62,233 nucleotides of DNA from Methylovulum psychrotolerans (GTDB lineage Bacteria > Pseudomonadota > Gammaproteobacteria > Methylococcales > Methylomonadaceae): contig NZ_PGFZ01000004.1 of NCBI RefSeq assembly GCF_002923755.1, positions 266,373 through 328,605 of the forward strand, read 5' to 3'. The notes under the pieces were generated by a model, which searched no databases, was not told the DNA's origin, and worked only from the letters and a program-made list of their open reading frames with translations. The stretch's first letter is position 1, and each line of letters starts with the position of its first letter. Shown piece after piece: positions 10,401-18,339 of this stretch. The translations under genes and the position numbers were made by a program.

Positions 10401-11411
10401 CAGCGCTGGGGCAATGTCCTGCTCAAACCGTGGACGCGTAAACAATTGGTGCAGCCGCCGTCTTCGACCGGACAACCGCAGTTACGCGAATATGTCTTGC
10501 ACTTCACCAACCGGAAAATGCCCGATAAAGTCCCGTCAAAAACCGCGCGGGCCTTATTAGGCATAGAAAGCGACCAGATTGTGCCGATTATCCGCGACCC
10601 CGCCAAAACCCGCGCCGACTCCGAAGCGGTGTTTTACTTCCCTGGTTGCGGTTCCGAGCGCCTGTTCTCGCAAGTCGGTCTGGCGACCCAAGCCATGTTG
10701 TACGAGATTGGCGTACAAACGGTATTGCCGCCGGGTTATTTATGTTGCGGCTACCCGCAACGCGCCGCCGGACAATACGACAAGGCACAGAAAATCACCA
10801 CCGATAACCGGGTGCTGTTCCATCGGGTAGCCAATACCTTAAACTATCTGGACATCAAGACCGTCGTGGTCAGTTGCGGCACTTGCTTGGACCAATTGCT
10901 CGATTACGAATTTGAGAAGATTTTTCCGGGTTGCCGCTTAATCGACATCCACGAATATCTGTTGGAGAAAGGCGTACAACTGGACGGCATTAACGGCAAC
11001 CGTTATTTATACCACGACCCTTGCCACAGCCCGATGAAGCAACAAGACCCGATGAAAACCGTCAACGCCCTGATCGGCACAACCGTCGGCAAATCCGAAC
11101 GCTGTTGCGGCGAATCGGGTACATTAGCGGTGGCACGGCCTGATGTGTCAACCCAAGTGCGCTTTAGGAAAAATGCCGAACTACAAGAAAACGCCGCCGC
11201 CATCCGCGCCGACGGTTTCAGCGGGCCGATTAAAATGCTCACCTCCTGCCCCTCCTGCGTCCAAGGTTTACAGCGCTTTACCGATGATGTGGAACAGTTG
11301 GAAGTGGATTATATCGTCGTAGAAATCGCTCGCCACAAACTGGGTGCGGATTGGTTGAAAAACTATATCGGCCAAGCGGGTAATGGCGGGATTGAGCGGG
11401 TTTTGTTGTAA
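7500..11411 (+). CDS. Large FAD/[4Fe-4S] oxidoreductase (DUF3683 / GlcD-GlpC fusion)
   Basis: This 1303-residue protein joins a flavin dehydrogenase to an iron-sulfur module. Residues 1-110 match the DUF3683-type N terminus ([20 protein letters not shown]). An FAD_binding_4 domain starts near residue 180 ([15 protein letters not shown]) and the FAD-oxidase C domain ends near 770 ([23 protein letters not shown]). Two ferredoxin-like clusters follow at about 838 ([11 protein letters not shown]) and 900 ([12 protein letters not shown]). Two CCG domains come last (CCGYPQR near 1082, CCGESG near 1202). Relatives such as GlcDF and YdiJ oxidise 2-hydroxy acids and pass electrons to the quinone pool; the exact substrate is unknown. 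The start is GTG, with an in-frame stop 15 bp upstream. It is probably monocistronic, ending before a palindromic hairpin. Confidence 0.9.
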   Translation: MDSKLPSLFSEASPTRLREIPYNYTSFSDREIVIRLLGAESWQILESLRGERVTGRSARMLFEVLGDIWAVQRNPYLEDDLLDNRKRRQALLDALRHRLGQMEKRHADHEGENAERAKRVAVLLTAAHKAVDDFAAHFERTHAMRRKALALLAKHTRKDNICFDGFARVSHVTDATDWRVEYPFVVLYPCSEDEVGHLVRDCIKLGLTIIPRGGGTGYTGGAVPLTPYAAVINTEKLVEIGRVDPASQLPGAGQPYATIYTGAGVVTRRVMETAERAGLVFACDPTSADASCVGGNVAMNAGGKKAVLWGTALDNLWSWRMVTPDGNWLEVERLNHNLGKIHEQEQVTFLLKRYDATRQQLLAEESLVIPGAAFRKGTLGKDVTDKFLGGLPGIQKEGCDGIITSAQWILHKMPAHTRTFCLEFFGQVREAVPAILEIRDYLAALPKEGPLRVMLAGLEHLDERYVKAVGYASKAKHHGRPKMVLIGDIVGDDEKQVALAASEVVRLCNARNAEGFIAISPESRKTFWLDRARTAAIAKHTNAFKINEDVVIPLPRMGDYCDGIERLNIELSLRNKLRLCAALQTLLSGDLPLRSYEDSVDKTELIGDRRNLALSALATVQTRWQWLYTHLDLPLSAAEALFADYGIEADALTNRTEQPTLFHRLQDRSVRVSWKQELLPRLKEIFEGDNFRPVIERIEAVHKDILRGRVFIALHMHAGDGNVHTNLPVNSDHYEMLQEANGAVVAIMALARSLDGVISGEHGIGITKYEFLSEAELADFHAYKQQVDPEGRFNRGKLMPGGNLSTAYTTSFSLMGYESLIMQQSDIGAISDSIKDCLRCGKCKPVCATHVPQANLLYSPRNKILATSLLIEAFLYEEQTRRGISITHWKEFEDVADHCTVCHKCFNPCPVDIDFGEVSMNMRNLLRKMGKQSFNPVKTAAIAFLSTGHPNSIKVMRKLLIEWAYKAQRWGNVLLKPWTRKQLVQPPSSTGQPQLREYVLHFTNRKMPDKVPSKTARALLGIESDQIVPIIRDPAKTRADSEAVFYFPGCGSERLFSQVGLATQAMLYEIGVQTVLPPGYLCCGYPQRAAGQYDKAQKITTDNRVLFHRVANTLNYLDIKTVVVSCGTCLDQLLDYEFEKIFPGCRLIDIHEYLLEKGVQLDGINGNRYLYHDPCHSPMKQQDPMKTVNALIGTTVGKSERCCGESGTLAVARPDVSTQVRFRKNAELQENAAAIRADGFSGPIKMLTSCPSCVQGLQRFTDDVEQLEVDYIVVEIARHKLGADWLKNYIGQAGNGGIERVLL

Positions 11412-11438
11412 AAAACCAAAAGTTGAAGCGTCGCTTAA

Positions 11439-11468
11439 GGCCTTTCAGGCTTGCAAGCCTGAAAGGCC
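11439..11468 (+). repeat. 30-nt perfect palindrome, possible terminator hairpin
   Basis: The arms GGCCTTTCAGGCTTG and CAAGCCTGAAAGGCC are exact reverse complements with no spacer. It lies 28 bp after the stop codon of the oxidoreductase gene. The flanking A-run is on the upstream side and no U-tract follows on the plus strand, so it is not a classical intrinsic terminator. It may be an mRNA-stabilising hairpin or a protein-binding palindrome. Confidence 0.6.
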
Positions 11469-11695
11469 AATGTTATTGCTAATTCCCCATCGGCTTTAAT
11501 TACTATTCGAGTGTTGTTACACCCAAGGATTGATATGGAGCATACGCGAAAAAGGTATTGTCGGAGACATTAATAGACCTAAACTGTTACCAGACAGATT
11601 CTTAGCTGCTTAACCGTACGCCAAGCTTGCAATCTCCCCGTTCTTCTTCGGATAATAAGCCTGCCCACTCTCACTTAAACTTCTGGAATCCCCCT

Positions 11696-12535
11696 ATGCG
11701 TCGATTAGCTATTTTACTGTGCCTTGGTCTGGCCTCATTCAAGCAAGCGGCAGTTGCCGCTACGCCACCGTCGATATTCGAATTGCAAACTAATGTCGGG
11801 ACTATAACCTTCAAGGTTGATTACACAAAAGCCCCTATCAGCGCCAATAATTTCTACAAGTATATTCAAAGCGGTTTTTATAAAAACACACTCTTTCATC
11901 GCAGCATTAAGGGCTTTGTGGTGCAAGGAGGCGGTTACAGCCGATTTGATGGTAAGCTGAAAACAACCTTGGCCACTATTGTTAACGAATCAAACAATGG
12001 TTTGAGCAATAAAACCGGCACCATCGCTATGGCACGGACTTCCGACCCTAATTCCGCCACTTCGCAGTTTTTTGTTAACCTCACCGATAACCTATTTTTA
12101 GATTATGCCAGTGCCAGTAGTCCGGGTTACGCGGTTTTCGGCAGTGTGATTGACGGGATGGATGTAGTGGGAAAAATAGCCAATTCAGCGACTTATAATG
12201 ACCTGCCTTTTACGGGTTTCCCCAGTCTCGTGTATATCCAAAATGTGTTCAGTTCCTACGCGCTTAACAGCAATGTCTCGCTTACCCGCATTACCTTAAA
12301 CGGTTCGGGTACGGTCACCAGTTCGCCAGCCGGTCTCAATTGCGGCACGGCTTGTGTGTTATCCCAACCTGTATTAGGTAAGGTGATTTTAACGGCGACT
12401 CCCATCAGCGGCTTTTCTTTTACGGGTTGGACAGGCGATTGCCAAGGCTTTAACCGGACGATTACCTTAGATACCTTAAAAGGCAACCATAATTGTATGG
12501 CAACATTTACCAAAGATTCGACAGTTGCCCAATAG
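11696..12535 (+). CDS. Exported cyclophilin-type peptidyl-prolyl isomerase with C-terminal InlB-like repeat
   Basis: A 279-residue protein using the ATG at 11696, because a signal peptide follows directly (RLAILLCLGLASFKQAAVAA). The frame is open upstream to a TTG at 11627, but that extension has no family features. A cyclophilin domain spans about residues 25-200, with FELQTNVGTITFKVD, NTLFHRSIKGFVVQGG, SATSQFFVNLTDN and GYAVFGSVIDGMDVV all recognisable, so isomerase activity is likely. About 75 C-terminal residues form a beta-rich repeat (GTVTSSPAGLNCGTACVL, FTGWTGDCQG) like divergent InlB B-repeats found on secreted proteins. Probable role: folding of periplasmic or surface proteins. Confidence 0.88.
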   Translation: MRRLAILLCLGLASFKQAAVAATPPSIFELQTNVGTITFKVDYTKAPISANNFYKYIQSGFYKNTLFHRSIKGFVVQGGGYSRFDGKLKTTLATIVNESNNGLSNKTGTIAMARTSDPNSATSQFFVNLTDNLFLDYASASSPGYAVFGSVIDGMDVVGKIANSATYNDLPFTGFPSLVYIQNVFSSYALNSNVSLTRITLNGSGTVTSSPAGLNCGTACVLSQPVLGKVILTATPISGFSFTGWTGDCQGFNRTITLDTLKGNHNCMATFTKDSTVAQ

Positions 12536-12555
12536 CGGCTGCAAAGGGGAGGGGG

Positions 12556-13437
12556 TTATTCCCAAGACAAGGTTTGGACTAATTCTCCTAAGCGTTTAAG
12601 CAAGTCGCCCCGGTGACTGGTTTTGCGCCATACCAAGCCGATGGTGCGACTGGGGGCGGGCGGGGCGAACGGCAGGTAACAAATACCTTCATCGTAGGTA
12701 CGGATGGCGACGCGCGGCATAAAAGTGATGCCCGTACCCGCGCAGACCATTTGCCGCAACGTCTCCAGCCCGGTGGCGCGGACATCTTGTTGCTCCTGTA
12801 AGCCGTTGAGCTGGCATATTTGTAAGGCATGGCCGCGCAGGCAGTGGCCTTCATCCAGCAATAACAAAGCTTGCCCGGACAAATCGGCGGGGTTAACCGT
12901 GGCTTTACTTGCCAACGGATGGTCGGCGGCAACAGCCAAAAAAAACTCGTCGGCAAACAATTCTGCCGTCGCCAGATAATCATCAATAATCGGCAACGCC
13001 AATAAAGCCGCGTCTATTTGCCCCTGTTTCAGTTGCTGGAGCAATTGCTCGGTTTTTTCTTCTACCAAAATCAGCCGTACTTTGGGTAAAGCCTGTTTAA
13101 TCAGCGGCACTAATTGGGGGAAGATATAAGTGGCTAGGGTCGGAAATGCCCCCAAGCGCAAATTACCTGCCAAAGGGTCTTGGGCGATCCGCGCCAATTC
13201 GTTGATATGCCCGACTTCCTGTAAAATCCGCCGCGCCGAAGCGATAATCTGCTCGCCCAACTCAGTCGGCAAGACTTTTTTATTGGTGCGCTCAAAAATC
13301 TGCACACCCAAACTGTCTTCAACTTTTTTGATCTGGGTGCTTAAGGTCGGTTGGCTGATATGGCAACGCTCCGCCGCCTGCACAAAACTGCGCAAATCGG
13401 CAACCGCGATCAAATAATGCAAATCCCTTAGGTTCAT
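12556..13437 (-). CDS. oxyR: OxyR, hydrogen-peroxide-sensing LysR-type regulator
   Basis: A 293-residue LysR-family regulator. The N-terminal winged helix-turn-helix is clear (FVQAAERCHISQPTLSTQIKKVE written as two parts: FVQAAERCHIS and QPTLSTQIKKVE). The redox cysteines fall at exactly C199 (DEGHCLRGHA) and C208 (LQICQLNG), as in E. coli OxyR, so peroxide sensing by a C199-C208 disulfide is expected. The protein activates catalase and peroxidase genes in relatives; none of those lie in this window. The gene follows nrtR in the same direction after a 65-bp gap that contains a 7-bp dyad. It is convergent with the cyclophilin gene. Confidence 0.93.
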   Translation of the reverse strand: MNLRDLHYLIAVADLRSFVQAAERCHISQPTLSTQIKKVEDSLGVQIFERTNKKVLPTELGEQIIASARRILQEVGHINELARIAQDPLAGNLRLGAFPTLATYIFPQLVPLIKQALPKVRLILVEEKTEQLLQQLKQGQIDAALLALPIIDDYLATAELFADEFFLAVAADHPLASKATVNPADLSGQALLLLDEGHCLRGHALQICQLNGLQEQQDVRATGLETLRQMVCAGTGITFMPRVAIRTYDEGICYLPFAPPAPSRTIGLVWRKTSHRGDLLKRLGELVQTLSWE

Positions 13438-13456
13438 AGGTTATCGTCCGGCAAAT

Positions 13457-13479
13457 TTATCTTGTCGCCATAAAGATAA
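13457..13479. promoter_or_regulatory. Dyad upstream of oxyR, possible autoregulatory site
   Basis: TTATCTT, nine bases, then AAGATAA forms a perfect 7-bp dyad ending 20 bp before the oxyR start codon. LysR-family regulators often bind such a dyad near their own promoter. The sequence does not closely match the E. coli OxyR box, so binding by OxyR is only a guess; a small hairpin is the alternative. Confidence 0.35.
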
Positions 13480-13502
13480 GCCATTATGCCGCAGCTAGCC
13501 AA

Positions 13503-14171
13503 CTATAATCCCCTCGCCAATGATTTTAAGCCGTTTTTAAATTCCGCTTTCAACCGATACAACTGGGCGGGCCTATGGGCACCCTCCGTTTCCATTTGTC
13601 CGGGTACAGCTTCCAATACGGCTAATTCCTGCATTTTTCTGCGGAAACTGACCTTGTTTAAGGCTTCCCCCAAACAGGCTTCATAGACTTTTTGCAGTTT
13701 GGGCAAGGTAAACGTTTCCCCTGCCAAATGGCACGGCAATGAGGAATACTGCGCCTTATTGCGTATCCTATCGACGGCTGTGGCGATAATGTCGTTATGG
13801 TCGAACGGTAGGCGGCGTAAGGCATCAACCGGGAAAATCGCTACATCGGGATGGTGTGCGGATTCGATGACGCGGTAATGCACCAAAGCAAAATAGGCCA
13901 CCGATACAGACCAGCCACGCGGATCTCTGGCCGCGCCCGCGAAAGTTTGCAATTGTTCCAGATAAGGCGGCAAAATCCCGGTTTTCTCATGTAGTATCCG
14001 CACGGCGGCATCTAAGCAATCACGGTCTTCTTGGGCATGGATATAACCGCCTGGTAAGGCATCACCACCTTGAAAAGGTTCTTTATCACGTTTGGATAAG
14101 GCGACACCTAAGCGCCCGTTATGGATGGTCAAAAAAACAATATCGACAGTGGCAATGACAGCTTGATGCAT
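13503..14171 (-). CDS. nrtR: NrtR, Nudix-related regulator of NAD metabolism
   Basis: A 222-residue protein with an N-terminal Nudix-like domain (about residues 1-140) and a C-terminal winged-helix region (about 150-215, FTLPKLQKVYEACLGEALN and FRRKMQELAVLE). This two-domain form and the divergent pncA-pncB pair identify NrtR, which represses NAD salvage genes and is released by ADP-ribose or related NAD metabolites. The Nudix box region (GGYIHAQEDRDCLDAAVRIL) lacks the usual catalytic glutamates, as expected for a regulator rather than a hydrolase. A matching palindrome sits in the shared intergenic region. It is followed by oxyR on the same strand. Confidence 0.87.
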   Translation of the reverse strand: MHQAVIATVDIVFLTIHNGRLGVALSKRDKEPFQGGDALPGGYIHAQEDRDCLDAAVRILHEKTGILPPYLEQLQTFAGAARDPRGWSVSVAYFALVHYRVIESAHHPDVAIFPVDALRRLPFDHNDIIATAVDRIRNKAQYSSLPCHLAGETFTLPKLQKVYEACLGEALNKVSFRRKMQELAVLEAVPGQMETEGAHRPAQLYRLKAEFKNGLKSLARGL

Positions 14172-14267
14172 GGGCTTTAAAAGTTGGTTTTCGGGTGTTT
14201 GACTTAGTTTACCGAAGATATTCCCTACACAACACCATTAAATCTTATTGGCTTATCAGCAATATAC

Positions 14268-14288
14268 TTAGTTGCATTTTGTAACTAA
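14268..14288. promoter_or_regulatory. Candidate NrtR operator
   Basis: A 21-bp imperfect palindrome, TTAGTT, nine bases, AACTAA; 8 of 10 opposing pairs match. It lies in the nrtR-pncA intergenic region and overlaps the putative -35 of the pncA promoter, which is where a repressor site is expected. The sequence is direct evidence; the identity of the bound protein is inferred from context. Confidence 0.55.
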
Positions 14289-14300
14289 TAGGCTTACACT
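14272..14300 (+). promoter_or_regulatory. Candidate pncAB promoter
   Basis: TTGCAT and TACACT are separated by exactly 17 bp, a reasonable sigma-70 match. Transcription would begin near 14307, about 20 to 30 nt before the pncA start codons. The -35 lies inside the palindrome. Confidence 0.45.
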
Positions 14301-14325
14301 AACTGCACATTACTTATTTTTACCA

Positions 14326-15168
14326 ATGGCTTCCCTAATGCCTGACAGACAACTGCTGATTATTGATGCCCAAAACGATTTCTGCGCTTTGCCTACCTAT
14401 AGCTATTCGCCAGCTTTGGCGGTTAAGGGGGCGCATGACGATTGCCTCAGATTGGCGCGGCTGATCCAACAAGGCGGCTTAGCCATTTCCGGCATCATCG
14501 CCACGCTCGATTCGCATCAGCCATTAGACTTGGCTAACGCGGTCTGTTGGCGGGATAGGTACGGCGGCAATGTGCCGACCTTCACAGCAATCACTGCCGC
14601 TGAGGTGCGTAACGGCGACTATCGGCCTATCATTGGGGTATCCGCCCAAGACGGTGGCCAATTTCTGGGGGCGTATTTTGACGCGTTGGAACAAGCCGGG
14701 CGAACATTGACCCTTTGGCCTGAGCATTGCCAGATCGGTACGCCCGGACATAATCTGCACCCTGAAATTGCCAGCGCATTGCGGCAGTGGTCATTACAGC
14801 GCTTAAAACCCATCACATTTATCCAGAAAGGCGAAAATATCTGGACGGAGAGCTTTTCCGCCCTAAAGGCCGTGTTTCCGTACCCTGACGACGAATCCAC
14901 CCAATTAAACCAAGATTTATTGGCTTTATTGGCACGCCAAACGGAGATTTTGGTGGCGGGCCAGGCAAGCAGCCATTGTGTGAAAGAAACGGTGGAAGAC
15001 CTATTGCGTTATGCCCCTGCCTTGCGCGACAAATTGGTTTTGTTGACCGATTGCATGAGCCCGGTGCCGGGTTTTGAAAACATTGCTCAGCAATTTTTCG
15101 CCGATATGCAGGCACACGGCGTACGCTTAGCCAGCAGTGCCGATCTGCTTGCCGAACTTACCGATTAA
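14326..15168 (+). CDS. pncA: Nicotinamidase-like cysteine hydrolase
   Basis: A 280-residue isochorismatase-fold hydrolase expected to convert nicotinamide to nicotinate. The catalytic aspartate lies in LLIIDAQNDFC, metal-ligand candidates in TLDSHQPLD and WPEHCQIGTPGHNL, and the nucleophile is C218 in AGQASSHCVKETVEDLL. It is longer than the usual bacterial PncA (about 180-215 residues). The start is the ATG at 14326 or the ATG at 14338; an upstream TTG at 14272 would fall inside the operator and is unlikely. It is 3 bp upstream of pncB and almost certainly co-transcribed, so the two enzymes make nicotinate mononucleotide from nicotinamide. Confidence 0.87.
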   Translation: MASLMPDRQLLIIDAQNDFCALPTYSYSPALAVKGAHDDCLRLARLIQQGGLAISGIIATLDSHQPLDLANAVCWRDRYGGNVPTFTAITAAEVRNGDYRPIIGVSAQDGGQFLGAYFDALEQAGRTLTLWPEHCQIGTPGHNLHPEIASALRQWSLQRLKPITFIQKGENIWTESFSALKAVFPYPDDESTQLNQDLLALLARQTEILVAGQASSHCVKETVEDLLRYAPALRDKLVLLTDCMSPVPGFENIAQQFFADMQAHGVRLASSADLLAELTD

Positions 15169-15171
15169 GGA

Positions 15172-16359
15172 ATGACTATGCCTATCGTTAAAAGCTTATT
15201 GGAAAATGACCTGTATAAGTTCCCAATGTGGCAAACTATGCTGCACAAACGGCCTGAAACCTTGGCCGAGTATGAATTTGTCTGCCGCAACACCCCCGCT
15301 TATCCGCTGGCCGATTTGGTTAAGGATGTCCGGGCGGAGTTGGCGCATCTGTATAGCCTGCGCTTTACCGATGATGAGTTAAATTATCTGGCGGGCTTGC
15401 CTTTTCTCAAAGCGGATTTTATCGGTTTTTTGGCGGGATTCTGTTTCCAGGCAAACTATCTGCAAGTATCAGCCGAGAGTGGACAACTCAGAATCCGCGC
15501 CGTCGGCCCGCAAATACAAATCATGAATTTCGAAATATTCTGCTTGTATATCGTTTCGGAACTGTATTTCCGGCGTTTCGACCCCGCCGTTTTGTTAGCG
15601 GAAGGCCGCCGTCGGCTCCATGAGAAAATCGCCGTACTGAAAACCTTTGCCGCCGAACCCGCCTTACGGCATCCGTTCGAGTTTTTTGATTTCGGCTTAC
15701 GCCGCCGGGCTTGGGGAGCATGGCAAGAGGAAGTGGTCACCACCCTACAGCAAACAGTGCCGACTCTACTGAAAGGCACTTCCAACGTTTATTTGGCCAA
15801 GCAACTGGGCTTAACGCCCATCGGCACAATGGCGCACGAATATGTGCAATCTTACCAAGCCCATGTGCGTTTGCGGGATTTCCAGCGAGTCGCCCTAGAA
15901 GATTGGGCGCAAGAGTTTCGCGGCGATTTGGGTATTGCCCTGACCGACACTATCGGCATGGAGGCATTTCTGCGTGATTTTGATTTGTATTTTGCCAAGC
16001 TGTTTGACGGTTTGCGCCATGATTCCGGCGACCCGTTCGCTTGGGGGGAAAAGGCAATCCGCCATTATCAGCAACTTAACATTGACCCGAACAGCAAACG
16101 CTTGGTGTTTTCCGATAGTCTGGACATAAGCAAAGCCATCGCCCTGTATCGGCAGTTTGGCGGACGTATCCAACTGGGTTTTGGTATCGGCACCCACTTA
16201 ACGAATGATTTGGGGGTGCAGCCTTTGAATATTGTCATGAAGCTGATGCGTTGTAATGGCGAACCAGTCGCTAAACTGTCAGACTCGCCCGGTAAAACCT
16301 TATGCCAAGACGCGGCCTTTATTGCTTATTTACGCCATGTTTTTAACCATTTTGTTTGA
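15172..16359 (+). CDS. pncB: Nicotinate phosphoribosyltransferase
   Basis: A 395-residue enzyme of full PncB length. It joins nicotinate and phosphoribosyl pyrophosphate to give nicotinate mononucleotide in the Preiss-Handler NAD pathway. Recognisable features are the N terminus ([17 protein letters not shown]), the region containing the phospho-histidine ([13 protein letters not shown]), [17 protein letters not shown] and the late [10 protein letters not shown] loop. It is the second gene of the pncAB unit and convergent with rtcR. Confidence 0.95.
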   Translation: MTMPIVKSLLENDLYKFPMWQTMLHKRPETLAEYEFVCRNTPAYPLADLVKDVRAELAHLYSLRFTDDELNYLAGLPFLKADFIGFLAGFCFQANYLQVSAESGQLRIRAVGPQIQIMNFEIFCLYIVSELYFRRFDPAVLLAEGRRRLHEKIAVLKTFAAEPALRHPFEFFDFGLRRRAWGAWQEEVVTTLQQTVPTLLKGTSNVYLAKQLGLTPIGTMAHEYVQSYQAHVRLRDFQRVALEDWAQEFRGDLGIALTDTIGMEAFLRDFDLYFAKLFDGLRHDSGDPFAWGEKAIRHYQQLNIDPNSKRLVFSDSLDISKAIALYRQFGGRIQLGFGIGTHLTNDLGVQPLNIVMKLMRCNGEPVAKLSDSPGKTLCQDAAFIAYLRHVFNHFV

Positions 16360-16474
16360 AATGATCCCATGTTGGCTCTGTCCGCTGTGCTTTTGGTGCA
16401 GGCAAGCAAATGCCAGTTTTAGTATTTTATTTCAATAACATAGAAACCGCCCTCAATTTAAGGCAGAGAGGTGT

Positions 16475-18076
16475 TTATAGCTCAGCCGAATTTTTTGTAT
16501 AGTGCTTAACCGTCTTAAAATCCAAACCAAATTTACTAAGAAATTGGATTAGCCTATGGCTATCGTTACCCGATGCCTTCTGTTGACGGCTGACGTTAAA
16601 TAGTTTGCGGCCTGCTTCAGCGGCGCTGTGCGAAGTTTGGCAAATGCGGATGACATACGCCAATTGCGCTTGGTCAAACAAATCCACGGGCGCATCCAAT
16701 AACCCTGCCAAATCCGTTGCGGCGTTATCGCCTTGGTTTTGCCGCCAAGCATGGCGCAGACGGTCTATTTCCTCGGCCACCACTTCTAAAGTGATGCGCC
16801 CGCCATCCGCCAAGGTTGCCATGCGGGTAATGCTGGCGTTAAGGTCGCGGAAATTGCTGTTCCACGTCGCTTCCGGGGCTTTCGCAAATTGTAGGTAACA
16901 TTCCCTGGCCTGTTTGTTAAAGCCTATCAAGGTGCGGGTCTTCTGGCTGTACTTTTCCAGCTCATAGTCTATATTGGCATCCAAGTCTTCCAAACGCTGT
17001 TTTAAGGACGGCAATTGGTAAGACCACAAATTAATCCGCGCGAGCAAGTCTTCCCGAAACCGCCCTTGTTCCACTTGCGCAAATAAATTGCGGTTAGTAC
17101 CTGCTATCAATTGGAAGCGGCTGCTGGTCTCCTTATCCGAGCCTAAGGGCATAAAGCGTTTATCTTCAATAGCGCGTAACAGCATGGCCTGTTCATCCAA
17201 ACCCAGTTCGCCAATTTCATCCAAAAACAACAGCCCGTTATCGGCTTCGGCCAGTAAGCCCTTGCGTACCATAACCGCTCCGGTAAACGCCCCTTTAACA
17301 TGGCCGAATAGAGCCGACATGGCATTATCGCCGCGCAAAGTCGCACAATTGACTTCCACCAATGCCCCAGGAAATTGCCCGCGTTTTTTCTTCAATTGAT
17401 AAATGCGCTTGGCTAATTGCGATTTGCCGGAACCGGACGGGCCGGTCAGCAAAATAGGCTCTTGCGAGCGGATGGCGACTTTTTCGACTTGCTCGATCAT
17501 TTTATTAAAAGCCGGGTTACGGGTTTCGATACCGCCTTTCAGGTAATGTGCACCTTCCTGATGCTCTTTGGCAAAACGCGATGCCAACTGATCGTATTTG
17601 GATAAATCCAAATCAATGATTTGATAATGTCCCGGCACAGTCTCCCTTTTATAGGGTGGCGACGTTTGCACCAAACGCCCCGGCAAGTAGCGGGCTTCAG
17701 TCAGCAAATACAGGCAAATTTGCGCGACATGTGTACCCGTGGTGATATGTACGAGATACTGTTCCTGCTCGCTATTAAACGCGTAGCCTTGGGCAAAATC
17801 CAATAACTCGGCATAGACGCTTTGAAAATCCCAAGGGTCGTCCAGATTTATAAGATGCCGCCTGACTTCGGTTTCTGGGGAAATGGTGCGGATGTCTTCG
17901 GTGAGGTTTTCGGCAATCTTTTGGTATTGGCTTTGGAACAGTAACTCCAGCCTATCAACCAGCAAATCGTCATGCTGGCATAAGGACAAAGTAGGCCGCC
18001 AGCGTTCCCAGCGTTTGTAATTAAAGCCGCGATTGTCTAAAGACGTGCCGAGCAGGCTGATGACAACGGTTTTCAT
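16475..18076 (-). CDS. rtcR: RtcR, sigma-54-dependent activator of RNA repair
   Basis: A 533-residue regulator. Residues 1-180 form the RtcR-type CARF domain (VVISLLGTSLDNRGFNYKRW), thought to sense RNA ends or related nucleotides. An AAA+ domain follows with Walker A near 212 (TGPSGSGKSQLAKR), the sigma-54 contact loop GAFTGA near 262 and Walker B near 285 (LLFLDEIGELG). A helix-turn-helix is expected at the C terminus (AAEAGRKLFNVSRQQ). The gene diverges from rtcBA across a 263-bp region with a -24/-12 promoter, the standard arrangement. Confidence 0.95.
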   Translation of the reverse strand: MKTVVISLLGTSLDNRGFNYKRWERWRPTLSLCQHDDLLVDRLELLFQSQYQKIAENLTEDIRTISPETEVRRHLINLDDPWDFQSVYAELLDFAQGYAFNSEQEQYLVHITTGTHVAQICLYLLTEARYLPGRLVQTSPPYKRETVPGHYQIIDLDLSKYDQLASRFAKEHQEGAHYLKGGIETRNPAFNKMIEQVEKVAIRSQEPILLTGPSGSGKSQLAKRIYQLKKKRGQFPGALVEVNCATLRGDNAMSALFGHVKGAFTGAVMVRKGLLAEADNGLLFLDEIGELGLDEQAMLLRAIEDKRFMPLGSDKETSSRFQLIAGTNRNLFAQVEQGRFREDLLARINLWSYQLPSLKQRLEDLDANIDYELEKYSQKTRTLIGFNKQARECYLQFAKAPEATWNSNFRDLNASITRMATLADGGRITLEVVAEEIDRLRHAWRQNQGDNAATDLAGLLDAPVDLFDQAQLAYVIRICQTSHSAAEAGRKLFNVSRQQKASGNDSHRLIQFLSKFGLDFKTVKHYTKNSAEL

Positions 18077-18121
18077 AATATCTATTTTGATAGGCTGTTA
18101 TTTATTTAGATAGTTTTTACT

Positions 18122-18150
18122 ATAGTGACTTTTTGGCAAAAAGCCACTAT
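18122..18150. promoter_or_regulatory. Candidate RtcR upstream activating sequence
   Basis: A 29-bp near-perfect palindrome with arms ATAGTG(A)CTTTTT and AAAAAG(C)CACTAT around a GGC centre; one opposing pair mismatches. It lies about 50 bp upstream of the -24 element of rtcB, a normal place for an enhancer-binding-protein site. The flanks carry a direct repeat TTTACTATA, so a second half site is possible. Confidence 0.5.
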
Positions 18151-18198
18151 TTACTATAAGTGCTTGATAAATTTATCATTATATTATAGTTGGACACT

Positions 18199-18214
18199 TG
18201 GCGCGGCCTTTGCA
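18199..18214 (+). promoter_or_regulatory. Sigma-54 (-24/-12) promoter of rtcBA
   Basis: TGGCGCG, four bases, TTGCA. The invariant GG (18200-18201) and GC (18212-18213) are exactly ten bases apart. The expected start point is near 18225, giving a leader of about 115 nt before rtcB. The adjacent rtcR gene supports the call. Confidence 0.8.
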
Positions 18215-18339
18215 ATGGTGTAAGTAAAGCTTTTATAAACTATTGTATATAAAGGCTTGGGGATAAGCTTCTCCTAAACGTAAGCGAAGACGCTACATTG
18301 CCGGCATTTTGCCAAAGCCAAACCTAAGGATGATAAACC

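Noticed and set aside
16475-18076. CARF-domain gene as a sign of a CRISPR-Cas system
   Set aside because: The domain is part of a complete RtcR activator next to rtcBA; no cas gene or repeat array is present.
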